A stretch of DNA of 64,000 nt. It comes from Volutella citrinella. Lineage: Eukaryota > Ascomycota > Sordariomycetes > Hypocreales > Nectriaceae. Shown here piece after piece: positions 34,516-45,897 of the stretch. The notes under the pieces are model-generated. The model saw nothing but the letters and a program-made list of their open reading frames with translations. It searched no databases and was not told the DNA's origin. The translations under genes and the position numbers were made by a program. The stretch spans positions 248,001 through 312,000 of the forward strand of contig JAWZSP010000006.1 in NCBI GenBank assembly GCA_034401135.1, in the 5' to 3' direction. The first letter of the stretch is position 1. The number at the start of each line of letters is the position of its first letter.

Positions 34516-34606
34516 TTTGACTAGTACGAAGGTTTTGCAGCAGCATATGAGTAGACAAAAGAGAATCGATTGTCCTCATCGAGTGGGCTACTCCTAGAGC
34601 CCCGTC

Positions 34607-35392
34607 CTACTTATCTTCAATCTCTTTGTCAAGAACATCCAGAGCATCTAAACCAAACTTGGCAATATTGACAAACAGCGAGCGTTCCATCCCTTCGATG
34701 AACTCCTCCTTTCCAGATCCATTGCCATCCACGCCAAATCGAACCCCAAACTCACTGACGAAATTGTCATAAGTGGTCTCTGGCTTGGCTCGGCATAATC
34801 CACACATGGTCTCCTTGAGACCCTCAGAGTTAAATCCGCCACGTGGGAAAAGCCGAGCCACGGCGGCATACTCCTCCTTGGTAATCAGGACAGGCCCAGA
34901 CCCAAGATCGAGATTGGGGCCCAAGAAGTCGGCCAAGACTCCCAGACTCACCAACGCCACTTCGGGCGTGGCATGCGTTGCAATGGAGGGGGTCGTGTGT
35001 AGCGCGATGGCGTACCAAGCTTGCTGAGCCCTGGCTGGGTCCCACGCGCCAGAGGTGTCCTCGTTCGGAGAGTAGTTGCCGGACAAGCCTTTGAGAAACT
35101 TCTTGGCAACGTTTGCGCCATCCACTTCGAAGCGTTTGTCCCGAGAAATGAATTCTTTTGTCGTGGCCCAGCCCATATCATGGAGAAGGGAGCTGACAAG
35201 GACGAGTTCCGGATCCGCGTCTGCATATTGCGGTATCTTCTTGGCTAGGATCAGGGCCCAGTAAGCGCATCGAGCGACGTGGTTGAAGACCATTGTGGTG
35301 CAGTGCTCTTTGGCATAGGCGAATGCCTTGCTAGCCGCTGGAGAGGATGGTGGAAAGAGTCCCAGCTGGGGGATTTCTGGAAGGCTGGACAT
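34607..35392 (-). CDS. HD-domain hydrolase, cyanamide-hydratase-like (261 aa)
   Basis: A single exon of 261 aa from ATG 35390-35392. Metal ligands of an HD domain are visible: H38 in VFNHVARCAYWALI, then SSLLHDMGW with H71 and D72, and a later Asp in LVSLGVLADFLG. Length and the pairing VFNHVxR...SSLLHDxG match the fungal cyanamide-hydratase-like HD family (yeast DDI2 relatives). Many members have no proven substrate, so the activity is uncertain. The upstream frame is open but has no conserved text. It converges tail to tail with the GH3 gene, only about 90 bp between stops. Confidence 0.8.
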   Translation of the reverse strand: MSSLPEIPQLGLFPPSSPAASKAFAYAKEHCTTMVFNHVARCAYWALILAKKIPQYADADPELVLVSSLLHDMGWATTKEFISRDKRFEVDGANVAKKFLKGLSGNYSPNEDTSGAWDPARAQQAWYAIALHTTPSIATHATPEVALVSLGVLADFLGPNLDLGSGPVLITKEEYAAVARLFPRGGFNSEGLKETMCGLCRAKPETTYDNFVSEFGVRFGVDGNGSGKEEFIEGMERSLFVNIAKFGLDALDVLDKEIEDK

Positions 35393-36163
35393 GTTGAGGG
35401 TGTGTGTTGATAGAGTCTTAAAAGAATGGCTTATAATGTGATGGACCTGACTACACAGAAAGCGTGGTGTACGAGGGCGTCGAGGACAATATATCTTTTT
35501 TTTCACCACTGCTATCGCCACTTGGCCCTAGTATGTATAAGCATTGTCTATTGTTACTTTGTGCATTGCAAGAAGTCAGCAGTGAGCGGTCCTACTATGT
35601 GGCCAAGCAGAGTTGTGGTACTGAGTCTCTTACATCCGGGCAGGCTCGGCTGTTAAGATGCGCTGGGACTTTGCTCCAGAAACTGAAATAGGCAATGGTA
35701 CCCTGGTCCGTGGCCCACAAGTGCTGGAATTATCAAATTCCTCCGAACTGTGGGGTAAAGAGCGCTGTCAGATTTGGGCCCATTGGTCCGCAACGCGCTC
35801 CTTTCATAGCAAAACGTCACCAATCTTAGGATAAGCAAGCCATCATTTTGCGGAACCGCAAATGATCTCGTGACTAGAACGAAGAGAAAATATTCAGGGC
35901 ACTGACGGATGAGCCGGCGATGAGTCTTTACGCGGCATTGGGCAGGCAGCAAGCACCACGTCGCCCGGTCTAGGGTATCCGAGGCGTGTTGCGTGGTACC
36001 TGAGTATGGAGCGGGAAATTCCCCACACTAGTCCTACTCTGCAATGCCTGACTTGCCTCGGCCTGTTCGCTGGAGGTCTAGGTGGGTGGGATAAATGAGG
36101 ACGACCTGCAAGTTGGCCGGTGGCGTTGCGGAACCTCTGTCATCTAAGCATAAGGCCTTTAAA
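35393..36163. other. divergent intergenic region
   Basis: 771 bp between the HD protein gene (-) and the alcohol dehydrogenase (+). It holds both promoters. I see no gene, repeat or RNA in it. Confidence 0.4.
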
Positions 36164-37299
36164 ATGAGTAAGATAGACACAAGCGGATCGTCGAAAATTG
36201 ACGCCCTCCCCGTCCAGCGGGCGGCCATTCTCGTTAATGTAAGATAACCTGACATCCAACACACACATCATAGAATTCCAGGCTAATCGAATCGCAGGCA
36301 GGACCCGACTTTGCCTTTGACATTCAAACACTCGACCGACCAACCCTCGGACCCCGCGATTTCCTCGTCGAGATTGACGTCACAGGCATCTGCGGCACCG
36401 ACCTTGCGCTTGCTGGAGGCTACTTGGGCAAGCCGAACGATATCCTCGGTCACGAAGGCGTCGGCCGCGTGGTTGCGGCTGGATCGCCCGACCTGGCCAC
36501 ACGCATCGGCCAGCGTGTCGGCGTTGGCTGGCTGCGCGATGCATGCGGCTCATGCGCTCCTTGTATGCTCGGAGGGGAGACACGATGCCAGACGCAAACA
36601 TTCAGCGGGCGTGACGTTGCTGGCACCCTGGCCACACTGACAGTCGTGCCGGAGCGGTATGTGATTGTGCTTCCAGAGGACATCCCGTCGCACCAGCTGG
36701 CCCCCATCATGTGCGCAGGCGTAACGGCATACAAGGCCCTCAAGTGCAGTGAAGCGGTGTCGGGGTCATGGGTCGCCATCTCGGGCGCTGCAGGTGGCGT
36801 CGGATTCTTGGCTCTACAATATGCCAAAGCGATGGGATACCGGGCCGTAGCCATCGACGGCGGCGAGAGTCAGCGGCAGAAGTGTCTCGATGCAGGGGCG
36901 GAGATTTATCTCAACTATGAGAAAGAGAGTGACCTTCGAGCGGCTGTCTTGCGTGAAACGAACGGGTCTCTATGCGAGGCCGCCATTGTGTGTGCCGGAT
37001 CGGCGTTGGCATACGAAGCTGCGCTGACGTGCATTGCCTACTTTGGAACCCTGGTCAGTGTTGGGATACCGCCGCCACACAGCAAAGTGTCATTTCATCC
37101 ACTCACGCTCATCGATAATGGCATCAAGATTGTTGGGTCCATGGTGGGGAGTCGGGCTGACGTTTTGGAGGCTGTGGAATTTGTTCGTCGAGGGGTTGTG
37201 GTCCCCAAGACGGTTGTTATCGGCCTTGATGATTTGGATCAACAAATGAAGAGGGTGAATGAAGTAGACGGAAAGCTGGTTGTGCGAATGGGTCGCTAG
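36164..37299 (+). CDS. zinc-dependent alcohol dehydrogenase (358 aa)
   Basis: Two exons, 36164-36238 and 36298-37299, giving 358 aa. The catalytic-zinc text GICGTDLALAGG, GHEGVGRVV and the structural-zinc set DACGSCAPCMLGGETRC (four Cys) are intact. The cofactor site is ISGAAGGVGFLALQYAKAMG, a Rossmann GxxGxG variant. The protein belongs to the tetrameric medium-chain ADH group (yeast ADH1 type), oxidising primary alcohols or reducing aldehydes with NAD(P). The first exon has little conservation and its start is less certain. An aldehyde dehydrogenase follows about 0.7 kb downstream on the same strand, consistent with stepwise alcohol to acid oxidation. Confidence 0.88.
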
Positions 37300-37405
37300 A
37301 GTGGAGATAGTGTAACAGCTTTCCAACCGTCTCTGATGGAACAGACTACTGATGAGCCGCTACCCTGTTTAGGTGGATCTAACAGCTGGACTCTCAATCC
37401 TGTAG

Positions 37406-37502
37406 GGTAAGGTGGCCGAGTTGGTTATGGCGTCAGGTTAAGGTTACCTTAACACGTTTCCTGATGGAGCAATCCGCGCGAGTTCGAATCTCGTCCTTAT
37501 CA
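37406..37502 (+). tRNA. tRNA-Leu (anticodon AAG) with 15-nt intron
   Basis: The acceptor stem GGTAAGG (37406-37412) pairs with CCTTATC (37495-37501), one G-U pair included, followed by the discriminator A. The D arm GTGGCCGAG..., anticodon stem TCAGG/CCTGA, a long variable arm (type II, as expected for Leu) and T arm GCGAGTTCGAATCTCGT are all present. The anticodon AAG is at 37440-37442. The intron is 37444-37458, after position 37. It contains CCTTAA, which can pair with the TTAAGG of the anticodon loop, as tRNA-splicing endonuclease substrates do. Confidence 0.92.
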
Positions 37503-38014
37503 TTTCTTTTTGCCGCTTACTATGTGCCCCAATTTACAAGTGTGTCAACTTTTTTTGCCCATATCCGCCATTCACTCCAGTCTCCATTCAAATTCTTACG
37601 CCTTCGCGGTGGAAGACGCCCTTGGTCTGACCCCTGGCGTGTTTCAGCATCTTACCTGCCCATCTTGGAATACCATGGCTCCCCGCATCTGGATTGGGCG
37701 TTCCAAGTTGCGCTACACCCTGTCTTTTTAGCGGGAGTACACCGTTTCGGAACAAGAGCCACCTCGGCTACCTCCCAAGCGCGGACCATGTTGATGCCAG
37801 CTCCTCGGCGGCGACACGCGGCCAGTTCCCCGTGGGGAATATTCCGCTCCTGGTAGCTCGGATGGACAACGTCTGTTGCCTCTCTTTTCAATTTCCCCTT
37901 GACCTTTGAATTCTAACAAAGCTCAGAAGACTAGCTCAGAGTCCCGCTTGGCCACCTGGAGACATACTCATTCAATCTACATCCAGTATCACTACTATCC
38001 ACACCCTGCAACCA

Positions 38015-39512
38015 ATGGAGTTTTTTAACATTATCAACGGAGAGAAGAGAAGCGGCGGTGATTTGACCGCCGCAATTGACCCCAGGACAAAGGAGAAGCT
38101 ATGGAATGTTCCGATCGCAACGGAGTCGGATTTGAACGATGCTGTGCTTGCCGCCAGAGAAGCCTTCAAGGATTGGAAGAGCGTCTCGAACGCGGAGAGG
38201 CAAAGGCTTCTTCTTGAGATGGCTAGTGCACTAGAAGCTGGAAGACAGGAGTTTCACGAGATCCTGGCCAAAGAAACGGGGAAATCTGTAAGAAAGACAT
38301 TCAACGTCGTTCAATATTTACTGACACACGACAGGATCTCTTGACCAACATTGAGATTGACGACACTTTAAAGTTCATCCGGTTCAATGGTACGTTTGAT
38401 CATATGGCATTTCGGCCCTAGCTCACATGAGAACAGCTTCGCAGTCGGTCAAGGATGAGATTGAATACGAAGATGACATTCTCAAAATCGTCTCTACACG
38501 CGCTCCGATTGGCGTCGTTGGTGCAATTTGCCCATGGAACTTTCCGCTTGTTCTCGCCGCTGGGAAAATAGCTGCTGCTCTGCTCATGGGCAACTGCGTC
38601 ATACTGAAGCCATCTCCCTTCACTCCCTACGCAACACTCAAGTTTGCAGAGCTGCTGACTTCCATCCTGCCGCGCGGCGTCTTCCAAGCACTCAACGGGG
38701 CCGACGACATCGGGAGACTCATGACATTGCATCCCGGTATCGACAAGATTACATTCACAGGCTCCACGGCTACCGGACGAAAAGTAGCAGAGAGCGCTGC
38801 GAAGACGCTCAAAGCAGTAACGCTGGAACTGGGCGGCAACGATGCAAGCATCATATGTCCCGATGTTGATGTCCAAACTGTTGCACAAAAGGTAGCCGCT
38901 GGCTGTCTTTTCCATTCGGGGCAGATGTGTGTTGCGACGAAGCGCGTCTATGTCCACGAGGACATCTTCAACGAGTTCCGCGACGCCTTGGTCAAGGCCG
39001 TCACAGCGACCGAGATTGACGCCTCGGGACAGAAGCCTACCTTGTTCAGTCCCATTCAGAACGAGATGCAGTATAATGTCGTCCAGTCTCTGATCGCCGA
39101 TAGCAAATCTGCCAACCACAAGATTGTAGTCGGCGCCGACGGGGTGGCGCAGCCCGGGTACTTTATCGCACCATGCGTCGTGGAGTGCCCGCCAGACGAC
39201 TCAAAGATTGTGACGATGGAGCAATTTGGGCCGATTATCCCGTTGATGAAATGGACAAGTGAGGACGAGGTGATCGCGAGAGTCAACGACACTGAGAGTG
39301 GCCTTGGATCATGTGTGTGGGCACGAGATGCGTCTACTGCGGAGAGAATAGCACGTAGACTCGAGGTTGGCTCAGTCTGGATCAACAGCTTTGAGATTCC
39401 CCATCCGTATGGATTCTTCTCTGGGTGGAAGCAGAGTGGCGTTGGTGGTGAATGGGGACGACAGGGCCTTTTGTCGTACTCGCAAACAAAGACGCTCCAT
39501 ATTTACAAATAG
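38015..39512 (+). CDS. aldehyde dehydrogenase (467 aa)
   Basis: Three exons: 38015-38287, 38335-38389 and 38437-39512, giving 467 aa. Diagnostic segments are ICPWNFPLVLAAGKIAAALL, the cofactor GSTATGRKV, VTLELGGNDASI with the general-base Glu at about 240, and GQMCVATKRVYVHEDIF with the catalytic Cys at about 274. The end SGWKQSGVGGEWGRQGLLSY is typical of the family. No targeting signal is seen, so it is probably cytosolic. It oxidises aldehydes to acids with NAD(P); the substrate is not fixed. The 55-bp second exon is confirmed by frame. Its neighbours, an alcohol dehydrogenase upstream and a P450 downstream on the same strand, suggest a shared pathway. Confidence 0.88.
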
Positions 39513-40227
39513 TTTCCGGGTCGAAATATAGGTTTCAATCATCTCACCACTAGTCGAAGTAGTTCATTACCATCCGCCCTCGCTTCCTTCAATTGTAGAT
39601 ACCGTCGGCAGTTTGAGTCAGTCGGGTGAGCGAATGAATAGACTAGAGAGCGTAGTAAACTCCCAGTATGCTTTCGTTTTGCAGTTTTGTGTTACCGTTG
39701 CGTACAAGCCTAATCTTCACCCGTTCCGACAGCCATCTTTGCATATATCTATTAGCATCTATTGTTGTACTTACCACCTTATCGGACTTGGTTTCTCAAA
39801 TGCCGAGCCCAATTGCCGAGATCGCCTAGCTTGAGACCAGCCGACCACAGGCGTCATAAACGAGCTAGCCCGTGGCGGGTGCCAAACACATGGAAGCTAA
39901 TTGAGGTTCATCGCTAGCGCTGGCTGGGTGTGCACCATTTCCGGCACGCCTCGGCCTCGCCTGTGGAGGAGCCCCGGCGGAATTACCCCACATCACGGGG
40001 CAGTCAGTCAATCCAAAGAACTGAATCACATTACAGCGTTTGCAAGGTTCCGAGAAGGCAAGGGCAGAGAGGTGATTACGGTATTGCTATGCACATCATA
40101 GTTGATCCGTCTCAGTTAAAAGAGTCCTCAAGCCAGCCTTCTGACGTTAGGTAGTGAACGATATCTTCTAATAAACTTGTCAACGTCTGCAGGAGTCTGT
40201 CTCCCTGGCACAAGAGAACTGGCCAAT
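39513..40227. other. intergenic region
   Basis: 715 bp between ALDH and P450. No convincing frame was seen. It presumably holds the P450 promoter. Confidence 0.35.
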
Positions 40228-42144
40228 ATGCTGTCACTTGAGTTCATTCACGCTGTTTCTTCAACTTCAATGACTGTCTTTATACTGGCAGCCATTGTCC
40301 TCTACTGGGCTCTTTGGATCATCTACGCGAGATACTTCCACCCCCTTGCCAAGTATCCAGGCCCATTTCTTGCTTCGATAAGCCGATGCTGGATAACAAT
40401 TCAGGTCATTGGAGCACGGGCAGAGAAAACCCAAAGGGAACTTCACGCCAAATTTGGTTTGTTCCCCCCTATCACCTGCTGCTGAGAATGGGCATTGATA
40501 ATGGCCACCAGGGCCCATCATCCGCATCGCCCCAAACGAAGTGGCCATCGCTGACCCAGAAGCTATCAGAGTCATCTACGGCATCAACTCTGGCTTCACA
40601 AAGGTATTGACCTCAGCTACCGTTCTATGTTGGTACTAATTCCTTGGCCTGTGTCAAAGACTGATTTCTATCCCCCTTTCCGGCCTACATTTGGTAAGAA
40701 CAATCTAGCAGAGCTTGCAAAAGACGAAGGGATACTGACCATGGTCAGCAAAATATCCAGATTCCTTCACATGTCTGGATGAACACGTACACGCCAGCCG
40801 GCGGAAGCTGGTCAACAATCTGTACTCCATGTCGAGCATTGTTCAAGCCGAGGAAGGGATCGATGTGTGCACCGACATGATGATGACTAGACTGACGGAG
40901 TTTGCCAACAAGGGTGAGGTTATCGATGTGGCCAAGTGGATCCAATGGTGAGCCAGATGAATGGTTGCATAATTGGCAACGAACTAATGGTCAGTCAGGT
41001 ACGCATTCGACGTCATCGGCCAGCTCTTCTTCAGTCGAATGTTTGGCTTCATGGAGACCAAGTCTGATCATCGAGGATACATTCGATCTCTTGACCTGCT
41101 GCTACCCATCATCACCGCCTCGTGCTGCATTCCGAGCTATCTCCGCCCTCTATTTCTCCTCGGAGCAGTCATGATTCCCGGCGTCTACAGGGCTCTGTCG
41201 AGTGTAAAGGATATCGAAGAAGCTGCCAAATCATGCGTTTCGGAGAGGCATCAACATGTGGAGGCTGGGGATGTATCGCCTAAAAAGGACATTCTGTCGC
41301 GCCTTTTTGATATTGCTCACACCAAGGGCGACAAGGTTGATTTTGGGACGACTGAGATTCAAGTGGAGGTATACGTTGCGCTGTGAGCATCGACATGCCG
41401 AATGATGATGACCCTCAGTGCTCACCGATACAGGTTCGCAGGGTCAGATACTACGGCAGCGGCGATTGCCTCTATTCTATATCATCTCGCCAAGAATCCT
41501 ACAGCCTACCGAAAGCTGACAGAGGAGATTGACGCTGCTAACAGATCTGGCGAGTTGAGTGAGCCCTCGGTGCGCTATGGCGAGGCAATGAAGCTTCCGT
41601 ACTTGGTAGCGTGCTGCAAGGAAGGCATGCGGATGCATCCCAGCGTTGGCTTGACATTGCCGCGCAACGTCCCCAGGGCCGGCTGCTCAATTGCCGGCGA
41701 GTGGTTTAAGGGAGGCACTCGTGTAGGCGTCAATGCAGCAGTGGTGCATCGTAACAAGTGCATCTTTGGCGATGACGCGGACGATTTCAATCCTGACCGG
41801 TGGTTCCGGGAAGAAGCCAAGAACATGGACCGATACATGTTTCAAGTGAGCAACTAGAGATCTACATGAAGATACACATACGCTGACACAAGGCAAGTTT
41901 GGCGGCGGATCACGAACTTGCATTGGGAAAAACGTGAGAGCTTGGGCCATTACAATAATGAATCGAGTGCGAACGCTGACTGTTGCAGATATCGCTCTGT
42001 GAGATGCACAAACTGGTGCCGCAGATCCTTCGGTCCTTTGATTTGGAGCTGGTCGAGCCGGAATGGCAGCTTCACAACTTTTGGTTCCATAAACCGAACG
42101 ATGTGAAGATGAGATTCCATCCCAAGATCAAATCCAAAGCGTAA
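40228..42144 (+). CDS. cytochrome P450 (513 aa, pisatin-demethylase-like)
   Basis: Eight exons: 40228-40456, 40512-40603, 40660-40693, 40749-40947, 40999-41382, 41434-41845, 41898-41933 and 41989-42144, giving 513 aa. The N-terminus has a membrane anchor (FILAAIVLYWALWIIYARYF) and the proline-rich LAKYPGPFLAS. The I-helix is FAGSDTTAAAI (about 314-324), ExxR is KEGMRMHP, the PERF-like segment is DFNPDRWF, and the heme loop is FGGGSRTCIGKN with Cys458. The exon of 34 bp and the one of 36 bp that carries the heme loop are both needed to keep frame. GPIIRIAPNEV and the heme text resemble the CYP57/pisatin demethylase group. It is expected at the ER membrane; the substrate is unknown. A dual-finger regulator follows about 0.9 kb downstream. 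Confidence 0.9.
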
Positions 42145-43063
42145 CTGGGCGGCGGCATGCCAAATGCGGGTGGCGTCGGGCTCTTAGTGGGGGATTATCC
42201 ACCGTCGGTGGGGAAAATTCCGCTCTGGAGGGGGGTAAGAGGACATCCGCGGGACCGCTGGTCGGCAATTGAAGAGATAGTTATTTGCCGATCGAGCATA
42301 GATGAGAGCGGATCATGAGCTGTTTCACTGCTTTACTTGTGCTACTATGTCGGCTGCCGTTATATGTGTGTTTCCTCTGGCCATGGCATTCCTGCTGGGC
42401 TGCTCCCTAAGACGCTGCTGAGGGATAAGTCTCGTCGCGCTTCGCTACATGATCATGATTATCTCCATGTTTCATCAGCTTTCCGAGCACGGTTGGCTTT
42501 GTGAAGTGTCTAATCGGCATCCATCATTGTCAGTAGTCCAGCAGGAGGCACCTGTCATAGTAAAAGCAGACATCTGGCACTTTTATCAAGAACCTCTCGA
42601 AAGTGCATCCAAGTCTACCTTGGAGGCCGTCATAGTCTGTCAGCGCCGAGTGCCCTAACCTGACTTGGGATGCTCCTCTTTTCTCTGAGGCATTTCTCTC
42701 TCCGTCTAGACCAGGCACGACGCGTTGAAGCGAGACAGAACCGAACCAGTAGTCTATTCTATCGTAGTTATTGGAAGAGCGCATTGAATATTATTGCAGC
42801 ATGCAGCATGCTTCACCCGATTGGCCAACGGTGCGCGCGAGGAACACATTGCGGGGAAGATTGCGGGGAAGCTGATTCCCCTGTGCCATGCCAACCAGAT
42901 ATGGCCAAGTGTAGCCCGTCTCCATATATTTCTGCGCCAGTCATCACCTTCAGACCCAACCTGCGCATTTCCAACCGCGACCTGCCCTTGCTCCTCCTCT
43001 CTCTGGGCATTTACTCCACACAGAAATCCAATCCTTGCGCCGTCGTCCCTACCTTAGGCTAAA
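42145..43063. other. intergenic region
   Basis: About 0.9 kb between the P450 and the regulator. A long frame at 42670-43062 has no family features. No RNA gene or repeat was seen. Confidence 0.35.
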
Positions 43064-45604
43064 ATGACTCCCTCACCCTCAACTGCATCAGCATCCAGTC
43101 CCATTTCCACTGCCACTCCTGCAGCTCCCCAGTCCGCGCCTGCGTTCCCCTGCTCAACCTGCTCAGCGTCTTTCCATCGCCGGGAACACTTAGACCGTCA
43201 TTCGTTATCGCGTACGTAAATCTCCTACTCTTACCGTCGCTGCTACCTATCCACGGACTCGTCTCCCTGACCCCTGCTGACATTGAGCAGACGGCTCGAA
43301 CCGTAACTTCCTCTGCATCTTCTGCAAGCAATCCTTCTATCGTCGGTATGTCGCCGGCTTTCATCCTATCCGATCACGTAGCTGCAGCTGACGTTGACTA
43401 GTGATGTCTTAAAAAGGCACTGGACGACCTGCCGGCCGCGGATAGACAGTAACATCTCAGTGCCTGTTCTCTCCCAGCAAATCAGGGGCAAGAAACGCAA
43501 GTCCTGTGATCGATGTGTGCGTTTGAAACGGGCATGTGATTTGCAGAAACCTTGCAGGACATGCACCGCCAGGAAAGAGTCATGTTCCTACAATCGAGTG
43601 GCCTACAAGGGTACACTTCCAAGCCCAGAGCCCGGCTTCTCCATTGCTGCTGTGTCTCCCGAGGATAATATTCTCAACGCAAGCATGGGAGAGTTTTCTG
43701 AACTCACGGGAAGCATAGCCTTTCACAATGTGGAATCTTGTGATCCGCTGGAAATGATACTCGGTGGCGAATGGCAATCATCGTCAGAGATCACAACCAC
43801 AGTGCCATATTTCAACATGGAGGCATCAGTCGCAAGACTCGACATAGAGTGCACTGGGCCACTGGGTCTCATGTACAATCATCTTCATGGGGCAAACTCG
43901 CCGTCTGCAACCAGCATAGAACTGTTCCGATCCACAGCCGGTCCCGCTTGGGGGTTTCCCTTCCTCAGCAGATTCACCCCGGAGAGTGGTCTTCTTCCCT
44001 GCTTCGAATGTGGAACTGTCTCTGAGAGGGGAAAGGTTGTTGAGACAAGGAATCTGTCACAGCTCTATGCCGTCGAGCTGCAGTCTGCTGATACCCAGAC
44101 GCAATGGTTTCTCTCTGACGATTTCCCAATGCCGGATTCTCCTCCACATTGGCAGCCAAGGGCTGTCAGAAGATTGCAACAACAGTCAATCGACATCCTG
44201 CAGATGATCAAGGAGGCCACCATCACCAAGCCAAGGAAGTCCATCGTGGCGATAGACTGGTCGCCAGTGATTGAAAACATTTGCGTCAGCTTCTTCTCGC
44301 CGGAAAACCTCGACAAGTTCCTCAAGTTGTTTTGGGCTTGCTGGTACCCAAACTGTCCCATGTTCCACCGACCAACCTTTGAGGCCGAATCCAGTTCGGC
44401 GACCCTGATCGCTGCCATGGCTTTGCTTGGTGCCTGTCTGTCTCCCGACGTGAGCGACAAAACGTACGCGAGCGCATGGTTCAATAGCATGGAGGAGGTC
44501 ATCTTCAATGATGACACTCTGCAAGACGAGTCCATTGTACTGGGAGAGTGCACCCGGGAGACAATTGAGATTCGGAGAAAGCTGGAAGCAATCCAAGCTG
44601 CGTATCTGGTTTGTCTAGTGCAAAATTGGGAAGGCTCCAAAGAGACGCGGCAACGCATTCGGCGCCATCGCTATACCACGTTGATAAGTGTTCGTGTTTA
44701 TTACCATCATAGTGAGGCTGGTGTGCTGACACTAAGACCAGATTGCGAGGGACTTTGACTTTAGCCAGGTGTCGCTGAGGGTAATTCACACCGAGGATGC
44801 TACCCATTTTGATTGGCACCGGTTCATCTTTCTGGAAACCGCAATTAGGTGAGTTCCCACTAGGAGAACTAATCTGAAAGCTGTTCTCTGCTAACTCCCC
44901 ATCCTGCAGAACGGGAACATACCTCTTCCTCCTCGACTCTGCCTTTGTCACGTTCCACAACTCGGCACCGCGCATGATGCTACCAGAGCTCAGCATCGAC
45001 TTGACCTGCCCAGATGCCTGTTTCCAGGCCAATTCGGCAGAAGAGTGCTTCATCATATACTATGATGGTGCAGAAAAGCGTGGTGGCCAATCCCTCGACA
45101 TTGCCACTAGTATGGAGCTTCTCTGTCAGGCCGACATCAACAGCGTTGACACGTTGCGACACCTCAGCATCCTCAACATGTTTACCATAGTGACAGGTAA
45201 GCCCATCTTCTCGATAAAATGCCCAACCTTACTAATGGCCTTCAATAGCGTTCCACTACTCCATCTTCTACTTGCAGACATCTTTGGCCGATGTGTCTCA
45301 AGCCACGCCCGCAGACATTGGCCTTGGCAATTGGATTTCCTTGTGGTATTCGGGCAGTTGTCTGGACGAGCTGAAGCTGCGCGAATTTCCATGTAGCGAG
45401 GATATGTGGAAACGGCCAGGTTTCATGCAATACGCGCCAGAATATTATCTCCTGAGCCGTGTCATATTGGAACGTTGGAAGTCGAGGTTTTATACTCAAA
45501 ACTGCAGGTCTGTGCTGCTAGAAACCGCCAGGCAAGGACAGCCAACGACAAAGTATGACGAAAGTGAAATGGGTCATTTCAGAGCCCTTATTGGGAGCAT
45601 ATAG
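43064..45604 (+). CDS. dual C2H2 plus Zn2Cys6 transcription factor (747 aa)
   Basis: Six exons: 43064-43211, 43291-43345, 43402-44687, 44737-44848, 44910-45196 and 45249-45604, giving 747 aa. Residues 29-50 form a C2H2 finger (C30, C33, H46, H50; FPCSTCSASFHRREHLDRHS). Residues 57-78 form a second finger of C2HC type (C58, C61, H74, C78). A Zn2Cys6 cluster follows: SCDRCVRLKRACD and PCRTCTARKESC (C103 to C129). The rest is the fungal-specific domain, with LKLFWACWYPNCPMFHRPTF and HIVHxxP-like helical text. This tandem architecture is known in fungal regulators, often near secondary-metabolism genes. It is encoded just after ADH, ALDH and P450 on the same strand and could regulate them; that is inference. 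Confidence 0.87.
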
Positions 45605-45897
45605 TCAGGTGGGCCATCAGCGAGGACAACAGCGGATGCCGGCCGCGTTCGTTGTCAGTGTTGAGCGAGTGGGACGGTAGCATGAAAGGCATCACCAATT
45701 ACAACATAGTACTATTACATCCTACGAGGCCCACGCTTTCTGAATATGACATGCCTCTACCTCGCTCCATTCATCCCATACCACCTAGCTCAACATGGCA
45801 TGCTCACGAAACCAACGAAAAGGCCCCGGGCTCGCAATTATAGCCAGTAGCAACCCAGCCTCTACCCTCAGATTTCGATCTTCTACTTGCCACGACC

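Noticed and set aside
42670..43062. 130-codon frame before the dual-finger regulator
   Set aside because: It ends in the regulator's 5' region and has no conserved text.
36164..45604. Biosynthetic gene cluster for a secondary metabolite
   Set aside because: No PKS, NRPS, terpene synthase or prenyltransferase is present in the window; only tailoring-type enzymes are seen.
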